DNA of 64,000 nucleotides from Wolfiporia cocos (GCA_029448655.1 JACCLO010000016.1:124001-188000); one strand, 5' to 3'. Counted from the first letter of the stretch, positions 51,109 to 63,694 are shown. Notes: a model not told the origin generated them from the sequence alone. Made by a program: numbers and translations.

Positions 51109-51597
51109 TGTCATGGATTTTTGTGATGTCATCTATAAAGATATGTTTTAATCTTTACCAGGAGTCGAACTCACGGCTTCATGACTAGGAGACATGTAAC
51201 GTCCTTATTGGCATCATGGTACTTACAGAGATAACACACGTCTCTTCAGATAAGATAGCAGTACATTAGCTAAGTGTTCTAGGTCCTTACTTGTAGGCGC
51301 ACATGCACAGGCCGTGTTGCTTTAGGGTAGACAATATGGCCTTTGGTTTGGCGCTCCTGATGTACATATAAGCTTGGATCTTGAGGCATTTACACCTCAG
51401 ACCTTTTAATCTCGACTTGGGGTTTAGGCCCCCCATTACTTGTTATCCCCTGCTGCGCTCCTTGTGAACACTCGCTAGTCTGTTGATGTACCTTGAACTC
51501 AGCTTAGGGCATGGTTAACTCTTTGATGACTTAGTCTTGCAATGCAGGCTTGGAGTGGGATGTTGGCGTTGAGAGATGACCCTAGGGTTTTGGGTTG
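51109..51597 (+). mobile_element. LTR with antisense tRNA-like segment, sister of 29011
   Basis: TGTCATGGATTT..., aligned with 29011-29604 nearly to the end, then truncated near 51597. The tRNA-like part is about 51150-51215 (minus strand). GATAAGATA at about 51249, CTTTAGGGTAG near 51320. Confidence 0.6.
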
Positions 51598-51599
51598 AT

Positions 51600-51835
51600 G
51601 TTGCCAAATTAGCTGTGACACTTGTAGTACTACTCATTTGCAGAGTCCTCTAGTACATACTGGGGTGTCAGAGGTCTATACTTTCATGTATATATACTGG
51701 ACTTGCTGAGCATTACACCTCAATTCTATTTGTTGCATTCATGCCCACTTGACGCCTAAGCTTTTATCTCTACTCTTACTCACCATTTATCCCATCACCT
51801 CAAGTTTATACCAGTGAGTATAAGTTTTGTGTGAC
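51600..51835 (+). mobile_element. LTR fragment
   Basis: CATGTATATATACTGG near 51688 followed by a stem-like TGAGCATTACACCTCA and other LTR-type sequence; ends not defined. Confidence 0.4.
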
Positions 51836-51839
51836 CACA

Positions 51840-52532
51840 GACATGCATGGAATATACCTGGTCTTTAACAAAGTACTATTGCTGCCGTACATGCCACCGG
51901 CTTTCCCCAATCAGACTCACAAATGCAAGACAATGGGCAATGACATCTGCAGGCCCCTCAAGATCCTCAAATCCAGAGAGGGCTGAGAGTGGGTCAAGCT
52001 TGAAGTTGAGTGGTCTGATGGAACCAAGACATGGGAATGGAAACACAGAATAACTCCTTGGCAAGAACTGGTAACCAAGTTCTTCAAAGAAAGACCCTCG
52101 ACTCCTGGCCATCGGTGGAAAATAGAGCCACAACTGAATGGAACAATGAATGGGAGAAACTTGAGAACAGCCAAGAGTTGAAACAATACAATGCAAAACC
52201 AAACAAGCACATCATACATGACACAATCAACTTTGCAATGCTAGCTCAGGGAAAAATCAGGTTCTACATATTCCATACCAAGTACAACCTGAAAAGGTTT
52301 GGTTTTGTGACCTGCAGATGCACATGATTCAATACAGGGGCACAAGTTAGGGATCCAATCAAATTCACCATCCCAGGCAACAATGGCTGGATATACCTGA
52401 TCCAATACACCCTACAGCTGCATAACCCACACTATTGTCCGGATCACAAACATGACCACCCATGTCACATCAATTAATATGTGTACAAAGTAATTGCTGG
52501 GCTTCAGGATGAGCAGCTAGAAGAGGGGGTAT
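51840..52532 (+). pseudogene. 3' internal remnant of another Gypsy element
   Basis: Directly upstream of an LTR and ending in a polypurine tract, GAAGAGGGGGTATT (about 52519-52532). One frame reads WVKLEVEWSDGTKTWEWKHRITPWQELVTKFF, which resembles a worn chromodomain core (WxxW...TWE). The rest of the polyprotein is absent upstream, so only the last 0.7 kb survives. Confidence 0.55.
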
Positions 52533-53588
52533 TGTCACAGGCCGATTTCATTGCCTTGGCTGTGTTACGTGTTGTATACCCATTCATATATTCAATATGT
52601 GAATATAATCGGTTCTTCTGCACATAGTCCAGAGGATGAGTGCAAGGCAAGTATATCTGGTAATAAGCCTTCAGCCCCTAGGTCGAAGGTCCTAGGGGTC
52701 GTTTAACTTGAGTCCGAGAAGTCAATGTGCACTTTGAGGACTTAGTTGGTTTGAGAGCTCGGTGAATACTGAGTGTAGTCTCCTACATTTGAGAATGAGT
52801 ATAAGACTTCTTGTTTGTACAACAAGGTTGAGCTAAGGAGCCTCGACAGTAAGTACATTGGCTTATATACTATGCTAGGTTTTCGGGGTCAAGTCCATCC
52901 CAGATGTCACCAATACTACCTACGCTATAGTATGAGACATTTGATTAGTAGGTAATGATTTACCTGAAATGATAGATAGGAATGATATGGTGGTTGAACA
53001 CCATCTGTCAATCATAGAATGATAAATATGAAATAAGGGCAGAGTTGGATCTGCCAGAGTCAAAACATGCCCTATACACTAGTACAGCCAAGGTTAGGCC
53101 CAGTGTGATCACAGATAGCCAGGGGGGTTGGTTGCGCAACAAGTCCCTGTATTGTATTCACCCAGTGGTGAGTTCTGTCCGTATTTTTGAGAAAGCGAAA
53201 TATCCGTAACAGGCTGAAGACTAACAACATCTGACAAGCTCCCTTATCTTATCTTATCTTATCTTAGCACCTGTTTCTTATATAGTAAACCTAGTCATGT
53301 GCCAAATCCTAACCAGACACTTGGTGTAGCTACAATCTAATCACTTGATCATGATCCAATCACTGTATGATCATGTAGGACTTTATCATTTCAGCTATGC
53401 TGCCATGGACACAGCCATTACCAGCTGCATAGCATGTACAAGCACCTGTAGAGCATATGTACTGGCCTGTGAGCTGGATAGCACCCCAGACTCATCTTGG
53501 CCTTTATGCCTTGAGCAACCCTGCTAGCAATATGCCTTTGAGTGAGTACTATTTCCTGGGCTCTTGTTTGAGATCATTGCTTGTGTCA
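52533..53588 (+). mobile_element. 3' LTR of that Gypsy element (short family), interrupted
   Basis: 52533-52562 plus 53217-53588 (about 402 bp), TGTCACAGGCCGATTTC...GCTTGTGTCA. Matches 63026-63407 and 5213-6231, so it identifies the internal region to which those solo LTRs belong. A run of four CTTAT repeats lies near 53245. Confidence 0.8.
52563..53211 (+). mobile_element. Nested solo LTR of the TGTTAC family, TSD GGCTG
   Basis: TGTTACGTGTTG...ATATCCGTAACA, 649 bp, GGCTG on both sides (52558-52562, 53212-53216). It is CpG-poor compared with the copy at 35528. Confidence 0.92.
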
Positions 53589-53756
53589 TTGCTATGGCAC
53601 ACTGCCAGATACTTTAGGGTATACAGTAGTGTAGTAGTACCATATCATGTATATATGCTGTCCTGTGTTTGGGGTACACCTCAGACTTTAGATTGTTGGC
53701 CTGGGGTGTGTGTCCCCTGGCTGTGTTCATACTCTCACTGTGTGGTTGTCACAGTT
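53589..53756 (+). mobile_element. LTR fragment
   Basis: ACTTTAGGGTATAC, CATGTATATATG and a stem-like TTTGGGGTACACCTCAGAC; cut on both sides by other LTRs. Confidence 0.4.
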
Positions 53757-54409
53757 TTCGTGACAGGTATTTTTAGGGATTTTATTCTGGTCTTCTAGGC
53801 CTCCCTACAGCTTTAGTGGTGCCTTGCATGCTAGGCACAAGACCTCAGCACCTATGTTTCCCTTTTAGTGCCTTAGCCACCACCCAGTGCTGGTGCCACA
53901 TCCAGTGGCTGGTCACATGGTATTTAGTCATTATGCTTATGTGTGTAGCCCTAGACCCCGGCCCGGTACTTAGAGGCTTATGTCACAGATTATTATTTCC
54001 TGTATGTACGTCCACGCACCCTTATCAGATAGCGTAGATTAGATAAAAGGGGTCTTCACACTATCTTATCTCATAGTCAGATCATACATTACATAGCTAT
54101 GTGACCCGTTACTGGGTTGTCGTCCTTGTTGTTACTGCACACGGACTCGTGCTTTAGGGTAGACATGCTAGCTCCTCCATGTACGTACTTATAGTGCAGG
54201 CTGAGGTCTTACAACCTCAGTCTTACTATTGTCGATGTTGAGGGTTCCCCTCTCTCCCTCTCACTCTGCGTGCACCCCACCACTCGTCAGCACTCTTCTA
54301 TGCCACGACTTGCTAGTCTGGTTCTGGGTCGCCGACTGCAAGACACGCCTGTATAGGTGGTATATTAGGGTTCTCTGCTGCGCGGGTGGCACGTACGTAG
54401 TCTGTGTCA
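53757..54409 (+). mobile_element. Solo LTR, hairpin-type family
   Basis: TGTCACAGTTTTCGTGACAGG...AGTCTGTGTCA, 653 bp, with GATAAAAGG/CTTATCT near 54035-54070, CTTTAGGGTAGAC near 54150 and a TGAGGTCTTACAACCTCA stem-loop near 54200. Flanks GTGGT and GCTTA do not match. Confidence 0.65.
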
Positions 54410-54739
54410 GCTTACATAGTTATGACTATGGCATTAGGTAGTACTGCACACAGACCATGCCTTTAGGGTGGGTCTGAGACTCTTAGAGTAGTGGCTGCCT
54501 ACAAGTATATATGCCTATGCCTTCTAAGATACACCTCAGAAGTATTAATCTTGGCTGTTCACTGACATACTGATGGACGTGCCCTTCTACCTATCCTTGT
54601 GTGTGCACCTCTGCTGTATTGTACCCACTCACTAGTCTGGGGGTTCCTCCTCATCTGATGTCTTCACCCCTCAAGGCTGTGAGCCTTAGACGTTAGGAGC
54701 TAGGGACACAGGAGAGTACCTAGGGTACATTTTGTGTCA
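54410..54739 (+). mobile_element. LTR fragment, 3' part
   Basis: CCTTTAGGGTGGG, AAGTATATATGCC and a TTCTAAGATACACCTCAGAA stem, ending TTTTGTGTCA. The 5' part is missing. Confidence 0.5.
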
Positions 54740-54896
54740 GTGCTGTGCAACCTCTCATCTGCTTGTCTAACTAGTCTGGGAGTCTGCATGAGATGAACTA
54801 ATACTCACTAGTAATAATCTTGCTGGTTAGGTGAGTAGAGTGAATAAGAGTGATAAGCAGATGTCTTAATGACTAGAGCTACTTGGTGACACAGAC

Positions 54897-55931
54897 TTAC
54901 AACATCTGTGAGACCAGCCTAGCCAGGGACCTCCTATGGCCTAAAGTTCAGCTAGAGCAGCACGACAGCGCTGAGCCTTCAGGTATGCCCCAATAGACCT
55001 TATAAGCCAAGGTAATTCCCCAGTCAAGTCAGACAAGAGGGAACAAGGGGTGGTGTTGGCCAGTGCACACAGAGAGGAGCAAGAAAGGGGCCTAAGCCCT
55101 ATTGCCAAAAATCCTAAAGATGGGGAGTAAGCCCTATCTACTGCCTACTTATATACATGTGGTGTCTATGCTAGCAGCTTGCCCTAAAGTACTGGTGTGT
55201 GCATACAACAGTAAGTGACTACAGGTGACTGTTGAGTAACGTAACAATGTAACTAAGGGGGTGACCGTCATGTGAGTAGTGGCAATGTGCACTGCTGTAG
55301 AGTGCTAATCTAATGGGTCAGGTGGTCTTGTCACAGATTTTGGGACACGTCCCAGGATCTGCCCTCTCCGTGGGTTGAACGCAGGAACTGGTGAAACTGA
55401 GGTCATGTGATCCATAGATTAGATAAAGTGCGTCGTAGATACGGGACTAGTGGTACACCCGTCCCGCCGGGCCACTCATGTGGTATGTAGATGGTGCCAT
55501 AGCGTGACCGTATGACAATAGTAGTGCATGGCCCCCTTTAGGGTGGGCCGCTATGTCTTAGCTACGCTACCTCTACATGTATATATACTACGTCATTCTG
55601 AGGATTACACCTCAGAACTGTTATTCTCGATGTATGGGTGATAGCCCTCCTCTCTCTGCTACCACTAGGTGTGCGCTCCTTGAGTCCCAGCTTAGCGACA
55701 CACCATCAACGCTCGACCATAGAGACATACCAACGTCTCGTCTTGCGGCATGGCGGCTAGGACATAGGGATAGGGGGTCGACGTACATCTCATAGAGTTT
55801 GTGTCAGGTCTGTATGGTATCTAGGGAACGAAGGAGAGGTGGCCCGGTGTAAGGAGTTAGCCATGCATGCAGCGGCACCTTTTCAACCCAGGCAAGGGAT
55901 GTCATAGAGTCCCTCCAGACATTCTGTGACA
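54897..55931 (-). mobile_element. Solo LTR, TSD CTTGG, with nested LTR
   Basis: Plus reading TGACACAGACTTAC...CATTCTGTGACA, CTTGG on both sides (54892-54896, 55932-55936). About 552 bp once the inner LTR is removed; same type as 49614. Confidence 0.92.
55329..55806 (+). mobile_element. Nested solo LTR, TSD GGTCT
   Basis: TGTCACAGATTTTGGGAC...TTTGTGTCA, 478 bp, GGTCT on both sides (55324-55328, 55807-55811). Stem-loop TTCTGAGG/CCTCAGAA near 55594-55618. 55937-56694 contains no recognised gene. Confidence 0.92.
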
Positions 55932-56694
55932 CTTGGTATGGGTTCTCTCTAGCCTGTCCAGGAGTCAGTAGGGGAATAGGATACACTGGATGTGGACCTA
56001 CATGCTAGGACTGCGGATTTGAGAGTTATTGTACCTCAGGGCTCCATTAGGCCCCATCTTCAGATCAATGGAGACTGGGTCGCACTTTTCCAGACAGAAG
56101 TCTGGCACCACCCCAAGAGTCATGTTATCTCTCAGGTATTGGCTTAAGCACTGCAACTCAACCATCAGCATTCTTTGCCTGAAGGTTTAGAAGCTGCCCC
56201 TTATCACCTGGGGATAGGCATTGGATTCCCATGCTGGCTTGGTGTGCCGACCCTGAGAGCACCACTAGGGCATTCAATTGGGTGGGTCTCCACTGCAAGT
56301 CCTCTCTCGTGAGAAGGAGCTGTCCCCTTGGCCTTGGAGATCAGGCACACCCAATAGACGACTTTGGTTTTATCCCCCAGAACCCATAGTGGGCCATTCC
56401 TGCCCCTTTCCAGAGGTGGGTGTGTATATGAGCAAGACCTGTTAAAAGAAAGTCCCAGGGCTCACACCGGGGGACAGAAGGAAAGTTCTACTCAAATGGG
56501 ACAAACTAATACTCACTAGTAATGATCTGAGGTATGACTCTCAGAATGTCACTAGCTAAATACATGTGGTACATTATACATAGACAACCTGCCCTTAAGG
56601 GGTCCAAGCATTAGCATATATCGTTCCATGGTATGAGTATGTAAGCAGTGTTGGTTGTAACCTAATGGTACAGTGGGTATGGCACTATGTGTAG

Positions 56695-57623
56695 TGTCAC
56701 AGATTTATCTGGGACTTACAGCATTTTTCCTATGATTATAGCAATTTACCTGGGATTTATACGTCTAACTACAAGTTATCTACGGGTTAACTCCCATTGC
56801 CACCACGACAAGCTCTTAACTGGGCTTATCAACCACATGACTAGCTTACATAATGCTACGGTACATCCACGTCCAATAGCAACACTACAGCTACGTCATA
56901 GGTCTCGCCCGTTAGAGCAAGACCAGCCACATCATAAGATCTTAGATCATAATGATAGGCCGAGCGCGGCACGCTCGCATAATAATGTCCACAACACCAA
57001 ACATCGCCACCAAGCAATGTTCTATTGGGTCGGCCTCCTCGGCTTCCCACCGTCATAAGATCCTTGATCATAATGACACTTCAGGCGCGGCACGCCTTCG
57101 CATAATTATGTCAACACGACCATACAGCATAATATTAGCAACAAGGCAATATCGCTGTTGGTCCGGCCTTATCGGCCATCAATACCCGGGCTGTGCCCGC
57201 GTTTATCCAAGATAATAATAAACCTCCTCTCTTACTATTGGTGCGGCCATTACCGGCCCACACGGCCATTGTAGATAGGATCATAAAAACATAGATAAGA
57301 TAAGCTTCGCCCATTGGCAAAGCCGCATAACCCGGAAAGGTAGTACTATACAGTATCACATGACCTCTCCGCATACATGTATTTAAGTAGGAGACAAGTG
57401 CTCCATACTTCAGTTCTATTCTATCGTCGTTACCTCAAATGCCCACACGCGGAGTACCATAGGTACTCCCAGTGGACTACCATTGGTAGTCCCAAGCTTC
57501 GACTGGTTTGCGGCTGCGCTACTTCCACTAGCAACTGCTGCACTGGGTCCGTCTTTCCTCGTCTAGTCGCCCTAGTACCTCAGGATAGCGACTAGGTGAG
57601 TCCCACAGGATAGATCTGTGTCA
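56695..57623 (+). mobile_element. Solo LTR, TSD TGTAG
   Basis: TGTCACAGATTTATCTGGG...TAGATCTGTGTCA, 929 bp, TGTAG on both sides (56690-56694, 57624-57628). Its ends resemble those of the full-length copies, and it shares GTGCGGCCATTACCGG with their LTRs, so it is a related family. Confidence 0.92.
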
Positions 57624-58008
57624 TGTAGGTGACATGACTAGGGGCACATGGGTCTCTGGGTTTGAGGGTGGCAATATATTAATGGTCACATATAGGTCTG
57701 TGACATTGCAACCTCATCTAGAGTGCTGGCTCAATAGCCAGTTCTCCTCACTGCCTTACTTTAGGAGGGTTATGAGGCTAGTGGATATTAGGGGCTTCCT
57801 GCATAGGTGCAGTTGATACAGTAACACAAGGAGCAACTCAAGCAACTACTCAGGGGAATAGTACTCGCACAAAGGCATATTCCTAGTCTGAGGCTACTCA
57901 AGGTGTATAAGGCCAAGACGAGTCTGAGGTGCTACCCAGCTCGCCAGCCAGTATATATGCTATTCTACTGTTTGTACATGTTTGGCTGCTGCATAGTTAT
58001 TATGTAAG

Positions 58009-59604
58009 TGTCACAGATTTATCTGGGACTAGCATTTTTCCGCTATTTTTAGCAATTTATCTGGGATTTATATGTCTACCTACAAGTTATCTGGGACTTA
58101 TCCCATTATTGCCACCTTATTGCTTATGTAACATAATGACACGCTACTAAGCCCTTATGACTAAGCATAACACGCTAGTCAGGACTTCCCTGTCATCCAA
58201 ACATCATAGCTACAGCCATCACGGCCCCAGCCCAGACTAATGACATCATGGCAACGTCACCATCAGCTATCCTAGCTATGGTATTGCATCATAGTCCAGA
58301 CACAGCTACGTCATTGCTACGTCAACCGATCCAGCCCTACAGGCCAGACCATTACATTGTTGTTCTATCAGAAGATGATGTCATACGCTGTGCCATCCTT
58401 ACAACAGAATGGTGCCATGGCATAATAATAGCTCTACTGTCACAGATTTTGGCCCTAGGGGACTAACTGTGCGCCCTGCGGTAGAACATAGCGCCCAAAT
58501 GCCACCTCCTAGACATGCGTGCCAGCGCTTGGAAGGGAGCAAGACAGATCATGTGACCGGTAGGTCACATGTAGGTATTAGAACAGTGCCCTGGTCACGT
58601 GCCCCTTACTTACATAATTATGCCATATGACCGTGGGTAGCATAGACACTGCCTCTGCACACAGACCAGGCCTTTAGGGCCGGTCTCGTAGAATAGGTAG
58701 AGGTAGTTATGTCTGCCCATGTATATAAGAACATGCGTTCTGGGGCTTACTCCCCAGAACTAGAATTCTATCGACGTCCTCCCTGATGAGGGGCAGGACT
58801 GTCACCCATGGAACTCCCTTGCTGCACGACTACATCTATTAAGTCATGCTAGTCTGGGGGACCCTCTATCTTCTATGCGCGTATGCCTAGAACCGACACA
58901 CCTTGGGGCTATGCCGGAACACTAGAGATAGGGGGGGAAGGGCGGTATGTTCTGTGTCATCTATGCTATTAATGCTACTGGTCCAGCTCACCCCGGTTAC
59001 CACGGGCTCTGGCACTTGCAGAGTCCCGGGCTTCTAGCCTTCTGGTGAAGTCCAATCCACGGTCCCAGACCACTCTGTCATGATCAGTTACCTTCTGGTC
59101 CGGTCTATGACATCACGGCCTAGCTACCATCCTTAGTAATGAGACTAGGGGTAGCCAATGGCATAGATGCCTCGGTGCTATGCTGAGTCACCCCATGGAT
59201 CCTGCCCAATGGTGGATCACCCTCAAGGTCTGGTCCTCCGGCCTTCACGTATACCCGGGCTGCGCCTGTATTCACATGTCCACTACATAGTGGAACCACA
59301 TGCTCTCTCTTTTACCATTGATCCGGCCATTACCAGCAGACCACGGCCTTTGTAGAGTAGCGCATGTACCTTGGTCGCCCTCATGGCAACCAAGCCTCAC
59401 ATTCATTTAAGGTATGTACTATACAGTAGCACATGACCTTTATTATGCATGTATATATGTAGGGGCTAGACACTCTTTACCTTAGTTCTATTCTTCTCGG
59501 CGTCCACCGTAGAAGTATCTCACTCTCTACTGCACTTGACTGGGTCGTCTTGCCTCCCTCCCCACATTTAATAGGTGGTGAGTCCCACAGCCTGGTCTGT
59601 GTCA
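58009..59604 (+). mobile_element. Solo LTR, TSD GTAAG, middle of the nest
   Basis: TGTCACAGATTTATCTGGG...CTGGTCTGTGTCA, GTAAG on both sides (58004-58008, 59605-59609). Same family as 56695-57623; about 1,069 bp without the inner LTR. Confidence 0.9.
58438..58959 (+). mobile_element. Solo LTR, innermost of the nest, TSD TCTAC/TCTAT
   Basis: TGTCACAGATTTTGGCC...TTCTGTGTCA, 522 bp. Flanks match at four of five bases. CCTTTAGGGCCGG, CATGTATATAAG and the stem-loop TTCTGGGG/CCCCAGAA (about 58738-58760). Confidence 0.85.
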
Positions 59605-60057
59605 GTAAGCTGATAGCCCGTTATAATGTAGGTAACCCTATAATGGGTGTAGGTCCACAACACAGAGTGTCCGGGGGTCTGACCACACATGATAGGGTGT
59701 TCAGGGTCCTGCATGTGACTGCTTAGGTGCACACTTAGATAAGATAAGGGTTTGGAGTCTGTCACTAGTTGCTTGCTAGTTGGAGAAAGTCGGCTTGTGA
59801 CATACAGTTTGTGTCAAATACCTACTTCCAGCATTTCTCCTAAGCCACTGTACATACACAATACCATACAGCGTCTGATAGTAGATACAATAGTGTACAT
59901 ACCTGCTTACATACTTGCCATTAATCAATGTCACATGTAGTGTAAATTGTAGCACACAGTCATGGTCATGGTCACTTTAGGGTAGCCCATATTAGTCTAG
60001 TGCAGCACTCATGTAAATACTCTCGATGTTCTGAGGTTTCTCCTCAGAACAAATATT

Positions 60058-61250
60058 TATTATGGGTTGTATACCCATCCACTATATTGGAGTCCACAAA
60101 TATAAATCTTCACTGGTGAGCTAGGCCCAAGCCACCTCATTCAAAAGAAAATATGTTCAATGGGCAAGATTGATGTAGGGGCTTGCCTATAGTCCTCTAA
60201 GTTGATGGGCACTTAGGAGACTTCTGTCTTCTTGAGCTTGGAAAATACTGAGCTTGGGTTCCCATGTTTGTGAATGAGTATAAGATTCTTGTTATTACAA
60301 CAAGGTCAAGCTGAAGAGCCTTGATCATAGTTACATGAGTTTATATACTACACTAAGTGTCTATGGTCCTATCTGTCCCATATGTCACTGCTACTATGTA
60401 CAATCTAGTCTGAAATGTAGGATTTGTATGCAGTGATGAGCCTGTAACAACAGATAGGAGTGATAGGCAATATGGCAGTTGAATGCCATCTGTCAATCAT
60501 ATAATGAATATGAAATGAGGACAGAGTTGGATCTGTCAGGTCTGAAATGAGCCCTATCATACTAGTACATCTGGGGTTGCACACAGCAGGGTCATAAGCC
60601 TCCAGGGGGCTGGTTGCACAACAAGTCCCTGTATTCATGCTTGAGCAATAGTGAGTTCCATGTGCACCAAAAATAAAACTGACACAGACTTACCCAGTCT
60701 GTGAGACCAGTGCAGCCAAGGGCCCTATATGTCCAACCCCAGCTAGAGTGGCGCAATAGCACTGAGCCTTTGGGTATCCCCAGCAGACCCTCTAAGCTGA
60801 GATGTCACCCCAGTCAAGTCAGGAGAGAGGGCAAAGGGTCAGCAATGCAGGTGCACACAGGACAAGAAGCAAGAGAGGGGCTTATGCCCAGTTGTCAAGA
60901 ATCCTAAAGATGGGGAGTAAGTCCCATCTACTGACTACTTATATACATGTGTGGAGAGCGCCAGCAGCATACCCTAAAGTCTGGGTCTGTGCATACTACA
61001 GAGGCAGTGCTACGAGTGACTGTGAGGTGACACTACATGTAGCTAAGAGTGTGACCATCATGTGAGTGGCAGCAACATGCACTACCCTAAAGTGCTAATC
61101 TAACAGGTCAGGTGGTCTACACAGTATCTAGAGAGTGACGAAGAGGTAACCTGGCATAAGGAGTTAGCCACATGTGCAGCAGCACCTTTGCAATCTAGGT
61201 GAGGGATGTCATAGAGTCCCTCTAGATGTTCTGTGACCAAAACTGTAACA
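60058..61250 (+). mobile_element. Solo LTR of the TGTTAC family with nested LTR
   Basis: Starts TTATTATGGG (worn TGTTATGGG) and ends ACTGTAACA. Flanks ATATT and ACATT match at four of five. Few CpGs remain. About 630 bp without the inner LTR. Confidence 0.75.
60680..61238 (-). mobile_element. Nested solo LTR, TSD AAAAC
   Basis: Plus reading TGACACAGACTTACCC...TTCTGTGACC, 559 bp, AAAAC on both sides (60675-60679, 61239-61243). Same type as 49614 and 54897; the last base is mutated. Confidence 0.87.
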
Positions 61251-61462
61251 ACATTGGGGCTTGTACCCTCAAACTCCTCTCTGCATGCTTGCTCAACCTA
61301 AGCTCTTATGTCTCAAGCCACTAGTCTGGGAACTTCTCCATTTCATACCAGCTAAATATGGATTTGGAATACCCTGCAATACAAGACTTAAGCATGTGCA
61401 GCATAGGGCACACCAATGGAGTAGTATGTAGATGTGTTTGTGTCAGGGAGGAAAAGGCACTG

Positions 61463-61631
61463 GTCACAAGCCAATTTCATTGCCTCGGACATGGTGTAAC
61501 CACACCCACTTTTGTTATCTTATCTAACCACTGTCCCAATATAGTAACCCTTGTCTAAGCACCCATTAACCCTAGCATGTGCCAAGCCCTAACCAGACCT
61601 TTTGTGTAGCCACTCAATCACACTCAATCAC
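61463..61631 (+). mobile_element. Fragment of the short LTR family
   Basis: TGGTCACAAGCCAATTTCATTGCC and following sequence match the start of the LTR at 52533; cut at 61632. Confidence 0.55.
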
Positions 61632-62660
61632 TGTTATGGATCAAATATCCATTCAGCTACGGTAACTTGGGTGAATTACTTAGTGAGTCAAGTAGCACAC
61701 TACTTGTTGAACTGTCACAAATTTTGAAAAGAGGTACCCCCCTTGGCTCAAACCAACGGCAGTAGGTATGCCATGGTCACATGCCCTTGTAGTGTACGAT
61801 GTCAGGTAGTATAGCAGTTATGTCTAGCATAGTGCAGCTCCCCTAGTCATGTGATGGGCTTACATGTACAGAGGCTGTGTAGATAGCACCTGATGTGACA
61901 CATGGGCCCTGCCTTTAGGGCAGGCCCTTAGTAGATAGCCGTGTGTTCCTCATGTACTTAAGGCTTGTCGTTCTGGGGCTTACTCCCCAGAACTGTTAAT
62001 CTCATCGTTGGATGTCATCATCCCTTAGCTTGACATCTTGGCTCGCTAATCTGAGTCCCACCTCATTGGAACATACGGCATTGTACCTCTACCTCGTCAT
62101 AGGTAGATGGAGGGTCTTAGAGTATATACTGGTGCGCCTATGTCACAAAATGACATGAACTCTGGGGTTGGTATTGGAGAGTCAGAGTCTCAATATACAA
62201 GTGAGGGCTTAGTTTTCTAAGTTTGAGAACGAGTATAAGATACTTGTAATTCAACAAGGTCGAGCTGAGGAACTCGTCCAATATGTACATCAGATTATAT
62301 ACTGCCAACTATTGATCAGAGTCATGGTGTCCTTAGTACTGCTGCTACTATGTCCATAAGGCTAGTACACTATGCTGACCAATAATAAGGTCATGGTTGA
62401 GCATGACAGGGGTTAAAATACAAGAACCATGGTGGTTGGACACCCAAGTACATGCTAGAATGTGATACAACTGAAACTTATGGGGCACAGGGTGTTGAGA
62501 CTCTTTGGGTGAAACATTGAATACTGACTAGAACCTAATACAAGAAGAACATATGGGCATAGGGTGTTGGTTGAGGAACAGGGGTCGTGGAGGTTGTGGT
62601 CGAGGAGGTCATGGAGGTTGCAGTCGTGGCAGTTGCAGAGGTTTCAGATCAGATCCCAGA
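61632..62660 (+). mobile_element. LTR of the TGTTAC family (short type), interrupted, 3' end worn
   Basis: Starts TGTTATGGATC, resumes at 62161 with GAGTATAAGATACTTGTAA and the ACAAGG stem region, and tracks the copy at 31961 to about 62560. The end is lost where the next LTR starts. Confidence 0.65.
61713..62155 (+). mobile_element. Nested solo LTR, TSD TGAAC
   Basis: TGTCACAAATTTTG...ATGTCACAAAATGACA, 443 bp, TGAAC on both sides (61708-61712, 62156-62160). Stem-loop TTCTGGGG/CCCCAGAA near 61970. The right end has a few extra bases compared with other copies. Confidence 0.82.
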
Positions 62661-62664
62661 AAAA

Positions 62665-63694
62665 GAAATATTACATGCTTCCCTTTGAAATGCCTAAAAA
62701 ACTCACCATAGGGCAAATACAATACAGGGACTTGTTGCACAACCAACTATCCTGGGCACTCATGACTCTACTGGGTGCAATCCTGGTTGTACTAGTATAT
62801 AGGGACTGTTTCACCATTGACAGTGTCAACCCTGTCCTCATTTCATATTTATCATACAGATTAACAAATGGCATTCAACTGCCAAATACTCATCATTCCT
62901 ATCTATTGTCACAGATACATCACCATCATATGTTCCAAGCTATAGTGTAGATAGTAGTGGTGACATCTGGTAACAATAGGACTAAGGACACTTATCAAAG
63001 TATACAAACTCCTGTATTTACAGTCTGTCACAAGCCAATTTCATTCAACTAGCCAACAACTGAGTGATGGACTCTAAACACTTATCTAATCTAAGCACAT
63101 GCCTAAGCAGTCACGTGCAAGGACCCTGATCACCCCATCATGTGTTGTTGAACCCCCAGACACTCTGTGCCGTATACTTACACCCATTATAGGGTTACCT
63201 ACATTACAACGGACTATCAGCTTATGTAATACTATACAGCTGCACAAACATGTACAAACAGTAGAATAGCATATATACTGGCCAACGAGCAGGGTAGCAC
63301 CCCAGACTCATCTTGGCCTTATACACCTTGAGTAGCCTCAGATCAGGAATATGCCTTTGTGTGAGTCCTATTCCCCTGAGTAGTTGCTTGAGTTGTTGCT
63401 TGTGTCACAGTCAGAGCTCCTCAGCTCAACCTTGTTGTAATAGCAAGAAGTCTTATACCCATTCTCAAACAAAGGAAACTTCACTCAGTATATTTGTGAG
63501 CTACAAGGACTAAGTCCTCAAAGTGCACACAGACTTCCTGGACTTAGGCAAGTTATTCCCAATACTTGCACATTGAGCTTGAATTCTTTGCAAGATAGCC
63601 AAGATATTGAACAAACCCTCAAGCATTTTGACTTAGGGAAGAAGAAATATATTCAGTGACTCGAATATATTGAACAGGTATACAACCTGTAACA
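62665..63694 (-). mobile_element. LTR of the TGTTAC family (long type) with nested LTR
   Basis: Plus reading ends CAACCTGTAACA; the left end is worn (ATTACATGC near 62668). CAATACAGGGACTTGTTGC and later blocks align with 35528-36238. A short ORF here is LTR sequence. Confidence 0.7.
63026..63407 (+). mobile_element. Nested solo LTR, TSD CAGTC
   Basis: TGTCACAAGCCAATTTC...GCTTGTGTCA, 382 bp, CAGTC on both sides (63021-63025, 63408-63412). Best-preserved copy of the short family. Confidence 0.93.

Larger units (their letters stand above)
57822..59802 (-). mobile_element. Solo LTR, TSD TACAG, outermost of a three-level nest
   Basis: Plus reading TAACACAAGGAGC (first G worn to A)...CGGCTTGTGACA, TACAG on both sides (57817-57821, 59803-59807). 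About 380 bp once the inner LTRs are removed, the size of the 63026-63407 copy. 57629-57816 is unassigned. Confidence 0.88.
59812..61445 (+). mobile_element. Outer LTR holding the 60058 LTR; ends uncertain
   Basis: Left part has CACTTTAGGGTAGCC and a GTTCTGAGGTTTCTCCTCAGAAC stem-loop (60028-60050); right part continues at 61256 and ends TTTGTGTCA. No matching TSD, and the start (TGTCAAATACC) is worn. Confidence 0.55.

Noticed and set aside
62564..62950. 128-codon ORF with Trp/Arg/Gln-rich start
   Set aside because: Most of it aligns with non-coding LTR sequence of the TGTTAC family.
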